Below, one piece after another: positions 48,135-60,793 of a DNA stretch of 64,000 nucleotides. Position numbers and translations under genes: made by a program. Location of the stretch: NCBI GenBank assembly GCA_008973525.1, contig WACJ01000084.1, forward strand, positions 62,001 to 126,000, written 5' to 3'. How positions within the stretch are numbered: position 1 is the stretch's first letter; each line of letters starts with the position of its first letter. The stretch is from Stenopsyche tienmushanensis (lineage: Eukaryota > Arthropoda > Insecta > Trichoptera > Stenopsychidae). The notes under the pieces are model-generated. The model did no database searches, was not told the origin of the DNA, and saw only the letters and a list, made by a program, of their open reading frames with translations.

Positions 48135-48691
48135 TTAACCTTTTAAAGAGTATTATCGAAGGGTCTTCGATATGACCTTCACTATTCAGAAAGAGCACTC
48201 TTGTACATTGAAGCTCCGAGGCGGACAGAGACAGAGAGAACTTAGTGCAGTTCAGGAGACTGAGACGGAGAGCTTTCTCGCATGCATCGCAGGATTGTAT
48301 AGATCGTTAAGTCCAAATTTATCGACTTATAATGATTTCGATTTCAAGTGTGTTATTTGTTTACGCAAAGAAACGACCGAATATTGTGTGTTATCGAGAG
48401 TGTTTGTTTATTTAACTGCTTGCTGTTCTTCGCTGCGTGTTGAATGAGTCTTTGTCCAATTATCATTTCCTTCTAAAGGAGGAGCACTTGAATCGATTTT
48501 TTGTGCATTGTTTATGTAAAGAAATGACGTGGTCTTGTATGCACTATCAAGTGTTCATTTACAATTGACTCTGTCTCGAATTGAAGATTGTCTTACGCTG
48601 ATTAGGAGCTGACAGAAAGTAATCGGTGTAAAGTGATTATGACATCAACGACTTCATCGATTTTAAATTTGCTCACTAACGAAAAGGTTAA
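48135..48691 (+). mobile_element. TTAA-flanked MITE copy B, uninterrupted
   Basis: TTAA at 48135-48138 plus CCTTTTAAAGAG begins the element; CACTAACGAAAAGG plus TTAA at 48688-48691 ends it (557 bp). Outer CCTTTT/AAAAGG repeats with a TTAA target fit piggyBac-type elements. It aligns throughout with copy A and preserves the hAT insertion site as a single GTCTTTGT (near 48449-48456). The plus-strand frame at 48172-48447 is a by-product of the repeat, not a gene. Confidence 0.82.
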
Positions 48692-49060
48692 GGATAGTTT
48701 AATGTTCTCCCATCAATGGAAGTAAAAAACAAACTATCATACGAAATATACTAATCTGGTTATTACAGACATATGGTTCGAAAAACGTGATATCTTGTAC
48801 CAATCCTAGGAAAAATATGTCTAGGTCTGGCCAAATCTATTTTATTGGCTCTAGGTACACGAAGAGAAATATCCTTTTTTTTTCTCAAAACACAAGAAAC
48901 CCGAACATTTTTATTTTAAATTCTGTAAAACACCTAAAAGAACAAAGACAGAAAGATTTGGTAAGATCTATACATTTCTACTATTAAAAAAACTCATTGC
49001 AAAACCATAATGGTCTGACCAGACCATCTTATTGACAGAAGGATTAAAAAGGAAACTGAC
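48692..49060. other. AT-rich non-coding spacer
   Basis: Only a short palindrome ATGGTCTG-AC-CAGACCAT (about 49009-49026) is notable. Confidence 0.5.
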
Positions 49061-49154
49061 TGAATTTCTTGAAATTTGGCATACTGTTCGCGGCGCCGGC
49101 GAAAAGTCTCTGCGGCCCAACATTGGGCCGCTGACCACCGGTTGGACAACACTG
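49061..49154 (-). mobile_element. hAT-type terminus with palindromic core
   Basis: On the minus strand from 49154 the sequence starts CAGTGTTGTCCAACCGGTGG, a familiar hAT-like terminus, and continues through the 20-bp palindrome GCGGCCCAACATTGGGCCGC (49112-49131). The matching opposite end was not found, so only one end or a solo fragment remains. The GC-richness contrasts with its surroundings. Confidence 0.55.
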
Positions 49155-49412
49155 CTCTAAACAAAAAATATAAAATCAAACAACTTTTTACGCAATTTCT
49201 AATATCTCTAAACTCGCCAGCATTTAAAGGATTGAAGGGCATTAAAACAATTAAAATTAGCGTTTCTGTAGATGATGAGAAAAGGGAACTTTCATTTTCT
49301 AAAAGTTCAACCATTACACCAACATGACAAGTGCTTGCTCAACCTTTCTCGATTTTCATGAATGTTTTATGAATAAAAATCAACATTAGCAATAAATAAG
49401 TCTATAACTAAT

Positions 49413-49525
49413 ATCATCATCATCATAGTACAGCCACAAACAGTCCACTGCAGAACTATGGGCCTCTTCATTATCCATTCACAGGAAGGGGTTACATCCA
49501 TCACGTATGTATCATACATTCACAA
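49413..49525 (-). mobile_element. LINE 3' end, copy 2
   Basis: Reverse complement of the tail at 43530: GTACAGCCACAAACAGTCCA, CTGCAGAACTATGGGCCTCT and GGAAGGGGTTACATCCATCA, with an ATCATCATCATCAT run at the outer end (49413-49425). Confidence 0.8.
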
Positions 49526-49859
49526 AATATTGATATTTTTTTCTTATTCTATTTCACTTATCCCCATTGTTTGTGCGTTAAGATGAGCTCGTTTAACGCT
49601 GTTTCATTAAGCGAGATCAGAATTGCTACAACAGGCGCAATTGTGCAAAATAATTATTTAATATTGAGTAATTTATAAGATCGACTATGCGATTTTTTGC
49701 GTAACTGCCATCGCGACAATCCAAGTGAGCGATGTGAACGTTCGCGAGAAGAAAAAAAAAATAGAATCATATCGACGGACATCGAGCGGAACTAACTTTC
49801 ACGTCGATGAATACTGTCAATGAACTGTTTATAATGACGAATCGACAGCGGAGAAAACT
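49526..49859. other. Non-coding stretch
   Basis: Nothing supported. Confidence 0.5.
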
Positions 49860-51360
49860 CATCCAGAGGACGGAATTAAAATCGAATTTAGTCGCTTCCG
49901 TTTTCTTCGATCGGCCCTTTTAATCGGGCACGTGACAAATTTTGATCGATCCTCGGGGCCTGAATGGAGTCGAGAGGAGGTAAAAAACCGACGGCGGGAA
50001 GAAACCGCCGGAATACTAATTGCAGTTTTACGTCTTTCGGTTAGGGAAACCGGTTCGATCCGAACGGAGCCATACGAGTAGTAAGGCAGGTCAAAAATTA
50101 GCACGCGTTCGCGTTCCGGTTCGATTCGGAGAGATGCACTGGCGAAAAGGGGACGCTTCCGATCATCGTCGCCGTCGTTCGTCGCTCGACCCGACTGACT
50201 TTCCCTTCGATTGTGGAACGACCTCGACCATACACCATCGATACTAATCGTTCAAAACCAAAACGTGACATTTTTCGTTTATTTCGCACTTCCCTTTCTT
50301 ACTCTTCGCTTCAAATCGCCCTACGTATAAAAAAAACACATACATTCGTAAAGCAAAATGCATCTATGTATATAAATATACAAATTCCAATTTATTCCTT
50401 TCAACACACTGACATTCGAAAAAAGATGCTGAAAAAATTTAACATGTTTCGAAATAGAAACGATCTAATACGAAACGAATAAGTGGAATCAAATCGGGTT
50501 TTAAACAAAAAAAATGTATGATCTGCGCATGCGTATTGAGATTAAATTTTTAAAAATATATTTATGTACATGAATATGCATAACTGACAGCATAAATGTC
50601 CATTGTTTAGACATAAAAAGCCACAAAAATAAAAACAATCATATCGGATTAAATCTACGATCGTATGGCAAATTTTAACAAAGGCAATATATATTGAACT
50701 GCGACGGTGATAAATCGAAAATACGGTAGTTCTGACGTTCGAAAAAACGAGCATGTCGTGGGTAGAAATTTTCACCGTTTCTACCTTGGACAACTTTTGA
50801 AAACGCGTAAAATAAGTTCATGGCCCGTTGCGACGACCAGTTGGGCCAAATTTTTTCGCACATTTGAAATCGAGCATTCGTGCTGTCATTCCGTCGACGA
50901 AACGAGCGAGGGAGCGCGCTGAATTTTAAAATCGATCTCAGACTGACAGTCGAGCGAGAGTACACCCTCGTTTGTTTGACGTGCGGAGCGCGTAAAAACG
51001 AGCGCGGTCGACGTCGGGACCTCGAAATTCGAAAGAGAAAAAAATACGAAATCCGTCACGTTACGCGGCGAGCGATATTGCATGCGAAAGATCCGCGAAG
51101 GATCACCTTGTCGGCGGGGACTCCCTTGGAGGCCATGGCTGGGCTGATAGGGCGGCTGGGCGGCTATGCGGCACTACACTGCACTCGCACACTACACTAT
51201 AGGTCGCGGGCCGCGGCGCGCCGCCCGCAACGCTCACTCGCGCCGCGGCGCATTGCCGTCCGCGCCGAACCACTCCGCACCCACACGCAGACTAAGATGG
51301 CGCGCCGAGTCCGCTCGCGACGAGCTCCCCACCGCTACTGAGCTTGCCACACCGAAAAAA
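49860..51360 (-). promoter_or_regulatory. CpG-rich promoter / 5' UTR region, minus strand
   Basis: From about 49.86 kb, and most strongly at 50.88-51.35 kb, the DNA becomes GC-rich and dense in CpG, unlike the AT-rich flanks. On the minus strand GCGCCATCTTAGTC (51291-51304) is a YY1/Pho-like GCCATCTT site often found at transcription starts, upstream of a possible start exon (51107-51136). The plus-strand frames here, including the longest in the window (50880-51341, 153 codons, arginine-rich), are the composition-driven kind seen in CpG-rich DNA. A NRF-1-like TGCGCATGCGT lies further along at 50525-50535. A hairpin ACGGCGG-gaagaaa-CCGCCG occurs near 49990. Promoter direction is inferred from the exon candidate. 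Confidence 0.45.
51107..51136 (-). CDS. Possible 10-codon first coding exon
   Basis: On the minus strand CCCAGCCATGG is a good translation-start context. The ATG (51136-51134) opens MASKGVPADK, and the tenth codon AAG is followed directly by GTGATC, a plausible 5' splice donor in phase 0. Read through, the frame would reach a stop after about 21 codons. The remaining exons would lie to the left, across or beyond the window. I do not recognise the peptide, and the prediction is based only on context and donor quality. Confidence 0.25.
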
Positions 51361-54300
51361 TACGCAAAACGTCAAAACAAACCCGAACTTGCCATATCGT
51401 CGCCGACTACCGCTCGATAATATTTTCATCCAACCGCACATTTTATTCAAACGACCAAATTATTATTTCACATTTTTAACAACAATTATTATAGGCCCGT
51501 TCATGGAATTAAAAGCCAAATTTTACACTCTTAAAACTGTATATCCAATACTCACAATCAAATATTAAATACATTATATTTCTTGGCTATATTCTAATAC
51601 TCTTATTTATTGCAAGTTTTTAATTAATTATTAATAAGCAAATTTAAATTTTCATTTATTTTGAAGCATTCGTTTTTCATTTGAAAAATCTTCAATTTAA
51701 GCATGTATAAAATAAATTCAACTACTAATCCAACTTGAATTTAACAACCTTTCATCGATAACAGATTATTCTGAATATAGATGTTTTCTATAAATAAAAT
51801 TATTTCCATATTTGCTCCGTTTTCATCGCTGATCTACTCATCTGCGCATGGACGAATAACGCTCTCTTTATATCCAGGCATTCGGATTTGACGTTTGTCA
51901 GAGATCCATTAAAGCTTGTAGTTTTTAATGCTAAAGTACGATATTCTCTTTGTATTACAATAAAACATTGTTTTATACTCGTGAGCATTTATCGTATAAA
52001 TATCTTATAATACATAAAACATACCAGTCAGTAAACTTCTCTTAGCTAGAATTAAAAAAAAAACGAAATGTTTTCACTTTCACCAAAACTATAAATTTCG
52101 AAACTAGATTCTGCTTATAGTGAGAACAAAAGTGCGAGTTAACGCATTTTTGTCATTTATGTTGCGTCAAATGTATTAATTAAAGATAATAAACAACCAT
52201 GCCCATTTATAAAATAGATTTTTTTTAAACAGTCTTCGCTCAATGAGGACATCATCAATCATCGGACGCTTCTTTTGACTTGACAATGGCCTCGTATAGT
52301 GCGACTGCATAACAGCATTGATAAACCATCAAGTTGCATATCGTATTATTTATTTGAATTGCAATTATTAATGTATCGGATTAGTATGTAAGAGTTTATT
52401 AATGTTAGTGGATAAAACGTTTGTTGTATAATCTGCAATAAATGTGATTGATCGACTTTGCCGTTAAATTTTGAAAACGTGGATGTTAATGAAGTAAAGA
52501 AAAAACTTTCTATTCAATGTTGTGTATTAAAAAAAGATAAATAAAACCCTTATACATGTATCATTTACAAATTTAAAATCACTCTTTTAGTATCACATTA
52601 TTGTTTAAATATATAAATATCACAGGCAGTTTCACTAGACAATCGTCATGTAAACCTCTATTTTTTTTAAATTACCGATATAATTTTGATTTATTCGCGT
52701 CGCATGTTTAATTAGCAAAATTCTTCATCAAAATCAACAAATCCCATGCTGTGACAAAAACGCAAATTATATTTTCTATCAATAAGCTAAAGGTACCTAA
52801 TATTAAAATCACATTTTTAGTTTATCACATGGGCCCCAAAGGTGCAAGATCGAATTGAAATTATTATGTAGAAACAATCCAAACATAAAGAAATACATTT
52901 TTTGAGCATATTCAGTGCGAATTCATCAAATATTGCATTTGAAAAATCATAATCCAATGACAAATTTAAAGAGCCACAAATAGAGGACTTCGAGTCAAAA
53001 TGTAGAAAACTAAAACATACTTTTATGAATAAGATAACAAGAAACGCGACTGTACATGTTTGAACTATCAACTAATAGATAAGTTTAGCAAAAAAGCACA
53101 ATTGAAACGTTGGCATATAGTCATAACTGCAATTTAGCATTCCTTATATTAGATAACAAAAAAAAATATTTATAACAATTTAAAGCAAAATAAGGATATA
53201 CAACACCTTATTGACAGCTGACGGAACCATTTTTTGTGATTCTTTTACGAAGATTATTTAACATATCAATTATTTTTGTATGTAGTGTATATTTGTAATT
53301 TTTTTTAACCACTACGAAAAAGTAACGCAACAAACCGAAGTCAGACAACAGTAAGGTGTTTTATATAGCGAGTGCGATCGGCAAATGACAAAATGAAGAT
53401 TAAAACTTTTGTTTGAACGGAGAAAAATTATCGAGTGTTAAAACAAAATATATAAAAGAAATTTTTCATTGTTCAGTCTAAAAGAATTCATGAAATGGAA
53501 TGTATCCTTAAAAAAAAACATTCAACAACATAATGACCGTGACATTTATAATAACTTTCATTTTTCATTAAAATGTGTAGCTCTACTGTTAAATAACACC
53601 AAACCTCAAATTTAAAATTGAAGTCTATTTAGAATAACTATTAAAAATTCTTAACATAAAAGTTTGATTTTATAAAATAACTCATTATTTTTAATAAAAT
53701 ACAAGACATAACTCATGAGCCCAAAGTAAAGAAATACCTCCAACAAATTTTACTTCATGAGAATAATAAATTTTGATCCATGTTGATAATTTTCAAAGTT
53801 GTATTATTTATGATACGAATACAATATATATAAAATGTGCAACATGTCCCCAATAAACCCAGAGGAACTTCTACAATTTATAACTTGTTCAATTATGACA
53901 AGAATATTTAATAGTCTTATGTTACGTTGTGTTTCCACATTGTTTACAACATTTTTTATTAATAATGAATCAATCTTTTCAAAGTTCAATAGCAAAAATG
54001 ATTAGTCTTTCGATAAAAATAATCAATATTCATAGCTAAAACCAGGTAGAATACAAAACATTTTACATAGAATTTAAATTATATATTTGCCGATTTTCTT
54101 AAACGACTTCGAGACAAAACTATTGTGTAAATGAATTTCGTTCAGTTTTGAAATAATATTAAACACTGATTATTTACCAACCCATAAATTTAATATACAA
54201 ATATATAAACGAATCATATTCTACTAGACTAAGTTTTACACAGATATAAATACATGTATATATATATACTTACCTTATTATCACAAATATAAATTGATCT

Positions 54301-56867
54301 CGGTTTATAATTATTTGCAATGAACAAATGCAATTTTTAAAAGGTACATATTCCTGTCCATCGTTCTGGTAAAAATTGTGTACATAACAATTCGTAGGTG
54401 GGAAGTTTTTATATCGCAGATTAGTAACAACGAATTTTTATTTAAATTTAGCCAACGTTAAGTACAATTATTACCTTAATTGTCAAAAACCTTCAATCAA
54501 AAAATGCTTATTTTTGAGTTTTAAGTACAATTAGTATCGTGATCCACCTGAAAAAGATTAATACAATGTATGTAAAGGAAGAAACAATGAACTGAAAATG
54601 TGCATTTCAGTCATTCGAAAAAAAGTGCTCTGAATATTTTAAAAGTTAAATTACCTTATACAAAATAACTTTAAAAATATCAAATAAAAAGGCCATTTTT
54701 AATACCTTGTCTTAGTACAATGTAAATATTTTATACATAATCTTATGTATCTATCATAGGAAACATGTGCAAAGAACACAATTATCACATATAGAAGTAA
54801 TGTGTTAGATTTATAATTAAAATAAATTGAAAAGTCGCCTTTTCTATTTAATTTTCTTTATGTTAACATTAAAAACGCTGATAAAAATCTCTTTTAATTC
54901 ATGTTATTTATAATTAAATTTTAGTATTCATTCAGTCAATAATATAATTGTGGCACAATTAATCGTGTATCTTCATGATTACAAAGATATCTTTTACTCT
55001 TACTAATAAATACAATTTAAATTCTATTGCATAGATTTAAAGATGCAAATATATATATAACAAAGAATATTTATTGTTCTGATAAAGCGTCAAATAATTG
55101 TGCGACAACTTTAAATGTTTTCAGGATTTAAGCATACTAATAATTAACCTTTTCCTTCAGTTAAATGCTTTATAAACATTCAGAAATGATTTTACTCAAT
55201 TTCTCAGTTCAACTCCAGAATCAATTATAAAACGGTAAGTTTATACATCTGTAAGAAAATTACTTCTAGATGTAAATTTGTAACAATTCTTTCTAAGTCA
55301 CTGTGAATATAACCTTTTTCAAAACCCCCGTTAGAAAACTCATCTTGATAAAAAAAAAATCTACATTCCATAATACAAAACTAAGACTGAAGAGGTATTC
55401 TTAAAAAAAAAAAAAACTTACAAACTACATAATCTATTCCATTCATTCAGAATTTTACAAGTCAATAATCATTAAATTCTATGCCCATATTTATATCTTT
55501 TATAGTAAGAAGACTTATCATTTTTTACACTTGTGTAATGAATTTATTTTTGTTGATAATGGACACGTAATTCAATGATTTTCTTTCTGTAATTTATTTC
55601 CAATTGAGTAATCAGTTAACTTTCAAACATTTGTATAAATTGCTTTCAAATAGATATTCCTATAAGTATTTAAAAAACATCTATTACGTAGGAATTTCCT
55701 CAGGCAGGATTAAGACATAATTAACATATTTTAAAATAAAATTAAAAAAACAACAAAAAAACACTTATTCATGGAAATAGAAGTGGGAAAAAAGTTAACA
55801 TTTCATTGAAAGAAAGAAAAAAATGTATGCTGTATGAAAACTATACACTAACAGTCAAAGGAAAGTAGTCACAAAAAAACTTAATACGTATTCTACACCC
55901 TATATCAGGATACGAAATACAGGTTTTTTTTCGAGTTAAACTTTATCTGATAATTTACACTTTGTGTAGTGATGGCAGTACAATATTTTTGAAATAAAAA
56001 TGACCGCTACTTTGCTTATGAAGGCATAATTGAACTAGAAAATGAACAAAATGTTTACGATTTTGATGAAGACAGTATGACATAATTATGTATAATTCTC
56101 GATATTTCTATCATTATCTTTTTGATGCCATTTCTAAAAATCCTTTAACAAACTAATGCCTCGCAGTTAAAACTCTATTGACTAGATTCCTGTAAATGCA
56201 AGTATATATAAACATCTGTAGTGAAATACAAACAAAACTGAAGCAAAAGTTCAAACATTTTTAGGTGCCTACATATAATTCATTGCAATTTAAAATGAAT
56301 GACAAAATGGGGGAGTAAAATTGATAAAACACTTTATAAATTTATATATAGTGAAACCTAGTTCTATTTCTATGAACCGATTTATAACTCAAAACAAATT
56401 TATTGTTTCTAGATGTACATATTAATCAGATGAAAAAGGAATATTTTTTGGAACTGGCCAACTTTATGGATCGTCAACACATATGCTGCGTTTTTGTAAA
56501 GAATGTATCCGAAATTCATATATAATTTTAATTCGTAAAACAAATTGCAAACAACAAAATATCAGCAGATGATAAGAATTAATATATTAAAGGGTACCAG
56601 AAAAGAATATCGTTTTTATGAGCATTTCCATTGATCTGCTGTACTTTTCGAATTGACTCTAAATTACATTTTCTGCCATCTTGTTTATTTTGTTAAAATT
56701 TAAGCTAATTTAACATCAACTATAAAACATCTGAAAGGAATAAAGAAAACATAAGCATATGCATCAACACATGCAAAGAACTCGTGGAATTAGAATAAAA
56801 ATAACATTTACATAATTCAATAACTGTAAACAGAAATATAGATATTGAATCAAGGTCAAAAATACAA
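51361..56867. other. Very AT-rich non-coding stretch
   Basis: An abrupt fall in GC at about 51.4 kb begins a stretch with long A- and T-runs and no frame longer than about 85 codons. No repeat or gene was recognised. Confidence 0.6.
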
Positions 56868-56870
56868 TAA

Positions 56871-57047
56871 GGCCCATTCCACACTGTGGTGCCGTTGACG
56901 GTTCAATATCGCTCTGATCAAATATTCTTACACAAGAAAAAATTAGAGTATTCACATTATCAGATCGTTCCAATTCCATTTCTTGTATGAGAATATTTGA
57001 CCGGACCGAGATCGAACCGTTAATGGCACCATAGTGTGGATCGGGCC
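56871..57047. mobile_element. PIF/Harbinger-like MITE with long inverted repeats
   Basis: GGCCCATTCCACACTGTGGT at the left and ACCATAGTGTGGATCGGGCC at the right begin inverted repeats that extend about 65 bp inwards (GTTGACGGTTC/GAACCGTTAATGG, AAATATTCTTACACAAGAAA/TTTCTTGTATGAGAATATTT) around a short unique centre. Identical TAA triplets flank it at 56868-56870 and 57048-57050, the TWA target size of PIF/Harbinger elements. Its ends also match the 3' end of the SINE at 18213. Confidence 0.82.
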
Positions 57048-57050
57048 TAA

Positions 57051-58764
57051 TTGTTGAAGTGCAGTTAGCAAAAGCAATCCCTAAACCCAGTTTTAACTGC
57101 AAAGCAATATTCGTCACGTGTCACGAAACTACAGGCACAAATTGCATTAAACCTTTTAAAGCTGGCCAGCTGGGAGTTTAGTGAGGTAGAACACTTGCGT
57201 AACGAAAGAAGACACAACTTGCTTCTGTCCACAAAACAATATTCTTTACTAGTTCCCTTAATATCCAGCAATTAAATTTAAGAGCCCTAAGAAAGTGATA
57301 TATTCTTTTCTCTTTAGATTAGTTAAATTACAATCACATTTATGTTCAAAATACATTCCAAAATCCTATACAATAAAAACAAACTGTGTTATCTCATTTG
57401 ATCATCGTCAACATGCTTAGTTTATTTAAAAATAAACATCATGCTTTTATAACGTTTAAATTTGTTAATTTTGCTCACTCGGGTCAGAAGACAGACGAGG
57501 TTTCACTATATATAAATGTTAAGGCATATATGTATACACGTGTAATATGTATATTTGATTATGTACATTCGGCAGTTATGAAACCATTGTAACCAAGATT
57601 TAGTCCCTTAAAAATATTAAATTCATGAAAATTGACTTTCAAACAGCATGACTTCAAATAACTATTTCTACAGTTCTGTACATAGGCAAGAATGTATAGC
57701 AATAATCCGAGCTGGATATGTAAATGACTCGTACAATAGAACCTGTAATAACACAATCTGTTATGAATTAATAATTTTACCATTTTGATTTTATTCTTTT
57801 ATAAACAAGACATGGAAAGCGGACTATAAAAACATTTAATCTTTTTTTCATTTGACTAAAATTTTAACAATAAAAATTTCATTTAATTATGAATGCCAGA
57901 TTGTACATACTTAATAGTATTTAATTTAGAAAAATTTAAAAATGTCTATATACTCCTTGATAAAATAATTTTAGCAAAAAAGATTATTACACATCTTAAA
58001 GTTCTGAACTATCCCATGTATTATCCTTTAACAGATTTAACGAAAATAATGATTCTTCTAACCAAAATCAGCAGTGTGTTATATCAGGTTAAACTGTATA
58101 CAGTTTAATAAGAAAACTGACGATGTATAGCTTTGTTACATGAAAATAAATGTGTCTGTAAGTGAAAGTTAAAATTATATATAGAATAGATTCAACTACA
58201 GCTTTTATGATACGAACAAAATATATAAAATAAAAATAGGCACATTAATAAATATAAATAAACAAATACAAGATCTTACCATATAAAACTTCATCTCCAA
58301 TTGGCAAATACAAATTATCTTTTTATAAATTTTTAATTGTATAAATATCTGCAGAAACAGGATTTCTTGATACTGCTGCATGTTAGACGTGGAAAATTTC
58401 TTTTTACATTGGTTATTATAATAATAAATTAGCTTATTTTTTATATGTAGAAGTTTAGGAAATCAACCATTTATCGATATTTTTTTATCTATAAGAAACT
58501 TAGTTTCACAGAATATTTTTAGTACAAATGTAAATGATTTTAACACTGTTTTCAAATATGTTAATGGTACATGATTTCAAAATTTTTAAATATAATTTTT
58601 TCATATCCCAGTTTTTATGATACAATTGCTTTAGTAGATATAAATAGTCAAGTATTTTCAGCGGAACCTTACTTCTGTAAGGATGATACTTTTCTTATTC
58701 ATCATTCTTACATCTTTTCTTAGGTAAAATAAAAGTTTTTCATATAAACTTCAAAGTTATTGGT
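57051..58764. other. AT-rich non-coding stretch
   Basis: Nothing supported. Confidence 0.55.
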
Positions 58765-58910
58765 TTAACCTTTTACAGTCCACATGTAACTCTATCAAGT
58801 GACAATAATATTTGCAGGTTTTGCACTTTGTCTCTCGGTAAAGCCCTTATTTTATTAGGATTTTCACCAATTAGAATCAGAATCATATTTATGAAACTGG
58901 AAAAGGTTAA
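58765..58910. mobile_element. Short TTAA-flanked piggyBac-like MITE
   Basis: TTAACCTTTTACAGTCCAC at the left (TTAA 58765-58768) and AAACTGGAAAAGGTTAA at the right (TTAA 58907-58910) share a 14-base inverted repeat with one mismatch. The 146-bp element has no coding potential. Its termini resemble those of the 60256 element. Confidence 0.72.
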
Positions 58911-60255
58911 TTTTTTAAATCTGATAAATTTTAAAGTGTTTCTTTACAAATATATATATATTACAATGGTAATGGCGGTCGGTCTTTGAGATGAAATTGA
59001 ATCAAATCATGATCAATTAAATAATAATTCTACTATTGAAGAATTTCTTTAAAACCCTTTTTGGAAGGATTTTCAAAATTCCAATAATATATTTGATGAA
59101 TGTTTACTAATTTTGAATATGAAATAATGAAAAAATCATGCACAGTTAAAAGTATCAAATCCTAAAGCAATTTTCAATCAAATTTTCCATATAGACAAGA
59201 CAAGGTCCAATTTGACAATAGTAACGATTCGTTGAAAAAAGTTTAAAAACAGTATTACAAACATATGCATTGAAGGTAATCAAGTTAATTTTGTGCAATG
59301 TATAGAAGTCAAGATTTATATAAAAAAAAAACTTTTCATGATAGAAATAAGAATTTGTTGTGAAAACATAAGGATTATTACTACACTTTTAAATTTAAAA
59401 CAGGGATTCCCAAGCCCTCATTAAGCAGTTCAAAATATAATCTATTCACAAATCAATTTTTATAGCATTTCATACAAAAAGCATTGTTTTATAAACAACA
59501 TTAATTATCTTTAAAATTCTTGTCAAAATACATTAGACAATATTTTCAAGCATTCAAATTACGTTAACTGAATAGTTCGATTTTAATTTGGGAACCTCTG
59601 ATTTAAAACTTACAAATAGTATGTGAAAATGTGCGCATCACTATTAAATAACAAAGCTTCATATTAAAAATTTAGAAACTTAGAGCGGGAAGGATAGCAG
59701 TGTATACCCATTACTATTGGGATGTGTGATATAATTAGTATTCATATTTTGTACCCTTCTATTAAATATATTTCAAATTTAATGTACCTTAATAAAAAGC
59801 AATAGCCTTAAATTTAATCAATATTCAACAGGACATTCAATTATTATAAATTTGAGTTTCATCCCATGAGTAAATTACAAAAGACAAAATCCAATTATTT
59901 AATATTTGATAAAGTTAATGTTTTAATGATCACAATCAAACTTGATACTTTTTCTTAGAATGTGTTTTATAAGAACATTTAAATTTGTAAAAGAGAGCAA
60001 CTAAAAGTTTTCGAGACACGTTTAAAAAAAGAAATATTGACATTATAGAGGACGGACACTTCAAAAAAGCGAAACATGCATATATTTCTTTTACTACATT
60101 TAAACTAATTTTCAATTTGTAAAGAATCAATTAATTTTATTGTACTAACACTTATAGTTTGGCCACTTCAATTTAATGGTAAATTAAGATAGATAAAACC
60201 ATTTGTTATGCTATTTGTGTATTGTGATTTTTATTTATTTATGGAATGTCACTAT
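58911..60255. other. AT-rich non-coding stretch
   Basis: Nothing supported. Confidence 0.55.
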
Positions 60256-60793
60256 TTAACCCATTCACAGTTTTTATTAACTTCAAATAAGATTTTGGTA
60301 TTTTTTAAAATGCAAGAATCAAGTGAATACTCTAAATATACTATCTTGTTGTCTGACCATTAATTTATCGTCTGAAATGCGGAAAATAATTGGTTCAGAA
60401 GAACTGAATCGGTGGAAGTAAAAAGCAATTGGGACGATTGTCGTCAACTGATCACGATCAACGATTAGATGGAAATCCTCATTTTGTTTATAGTACATCA
60501 GGGAGGAACTATAGAGACTGTATGGTATGTTCAGACCGTGAAACTGAAAAAGGATGATAAAATAATATTATTTGAGATTCTCATTTTTTAAGAAAATTAC
60601 TATTCTATATTTACAGAATTTATTGTAAAACTAGTTAGAAACATATATTAAAACCTTCGATAATAGCTTTGGAATAATTATATCTAAACTATTGATGAAT
60701 AAAAAAATACTTTTCGAGAACAATGTAATCATTTAAAAAATTCCACAATTTCAGATAATTATCAATAATCTAAAGGCACTGTGAAAAGGTTAA
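60256..60793 (+). mobile_element. piggyBac-like non-autonomous derivative
   Basis: TTAA (60256-60259) plus CCCATTCACAG and CTGTGAAAAGG plus TTAA (60790-60793) bracket 538 bp; the termini are inverted repeats. The 5' part (AAGAATCAAGTGAATACTCT and GGAAAATAATTGGTTCAGA) matches the 5' segment of the 38226 relic. It then jumps to a transposase C-terminus (60430-60560). A large internal deletion removed the catalytic core. Confidence 0.82.
60430..60560 (+). pseudogene. piggyBac transposase C-terminal cysteine-rich piece
   Basis: The frame at 60462-60554 reads RLDGNPHFVYSTSG then RNYRDCMVCSDRETEKG before stopping. This matches the RL-G-HF----p and R-C-vC--rg-rketry pattern at the start of the C-terminal cysteine-rich domain of piggyBac transposases, with the first two cysteines present. 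The rest of the domain is missing. It is separated from any start codon and cannot act alone. Confidence 0.75.

Noticed and set aside
48172..48447. 91-codon plus-strand open frame
   Set aside because: It lies wholly inside the TTAA-flanked MITE copy B, and the matching copy A does not preserve it.
50880..51341. Longest open frame in the window (153 codons, plus strand)
   Set aside because: It lies in CpG-dense DNA where stops are rare, is arginine-rich with no domain, and competes with a better minus-strand promoter and exon reading.
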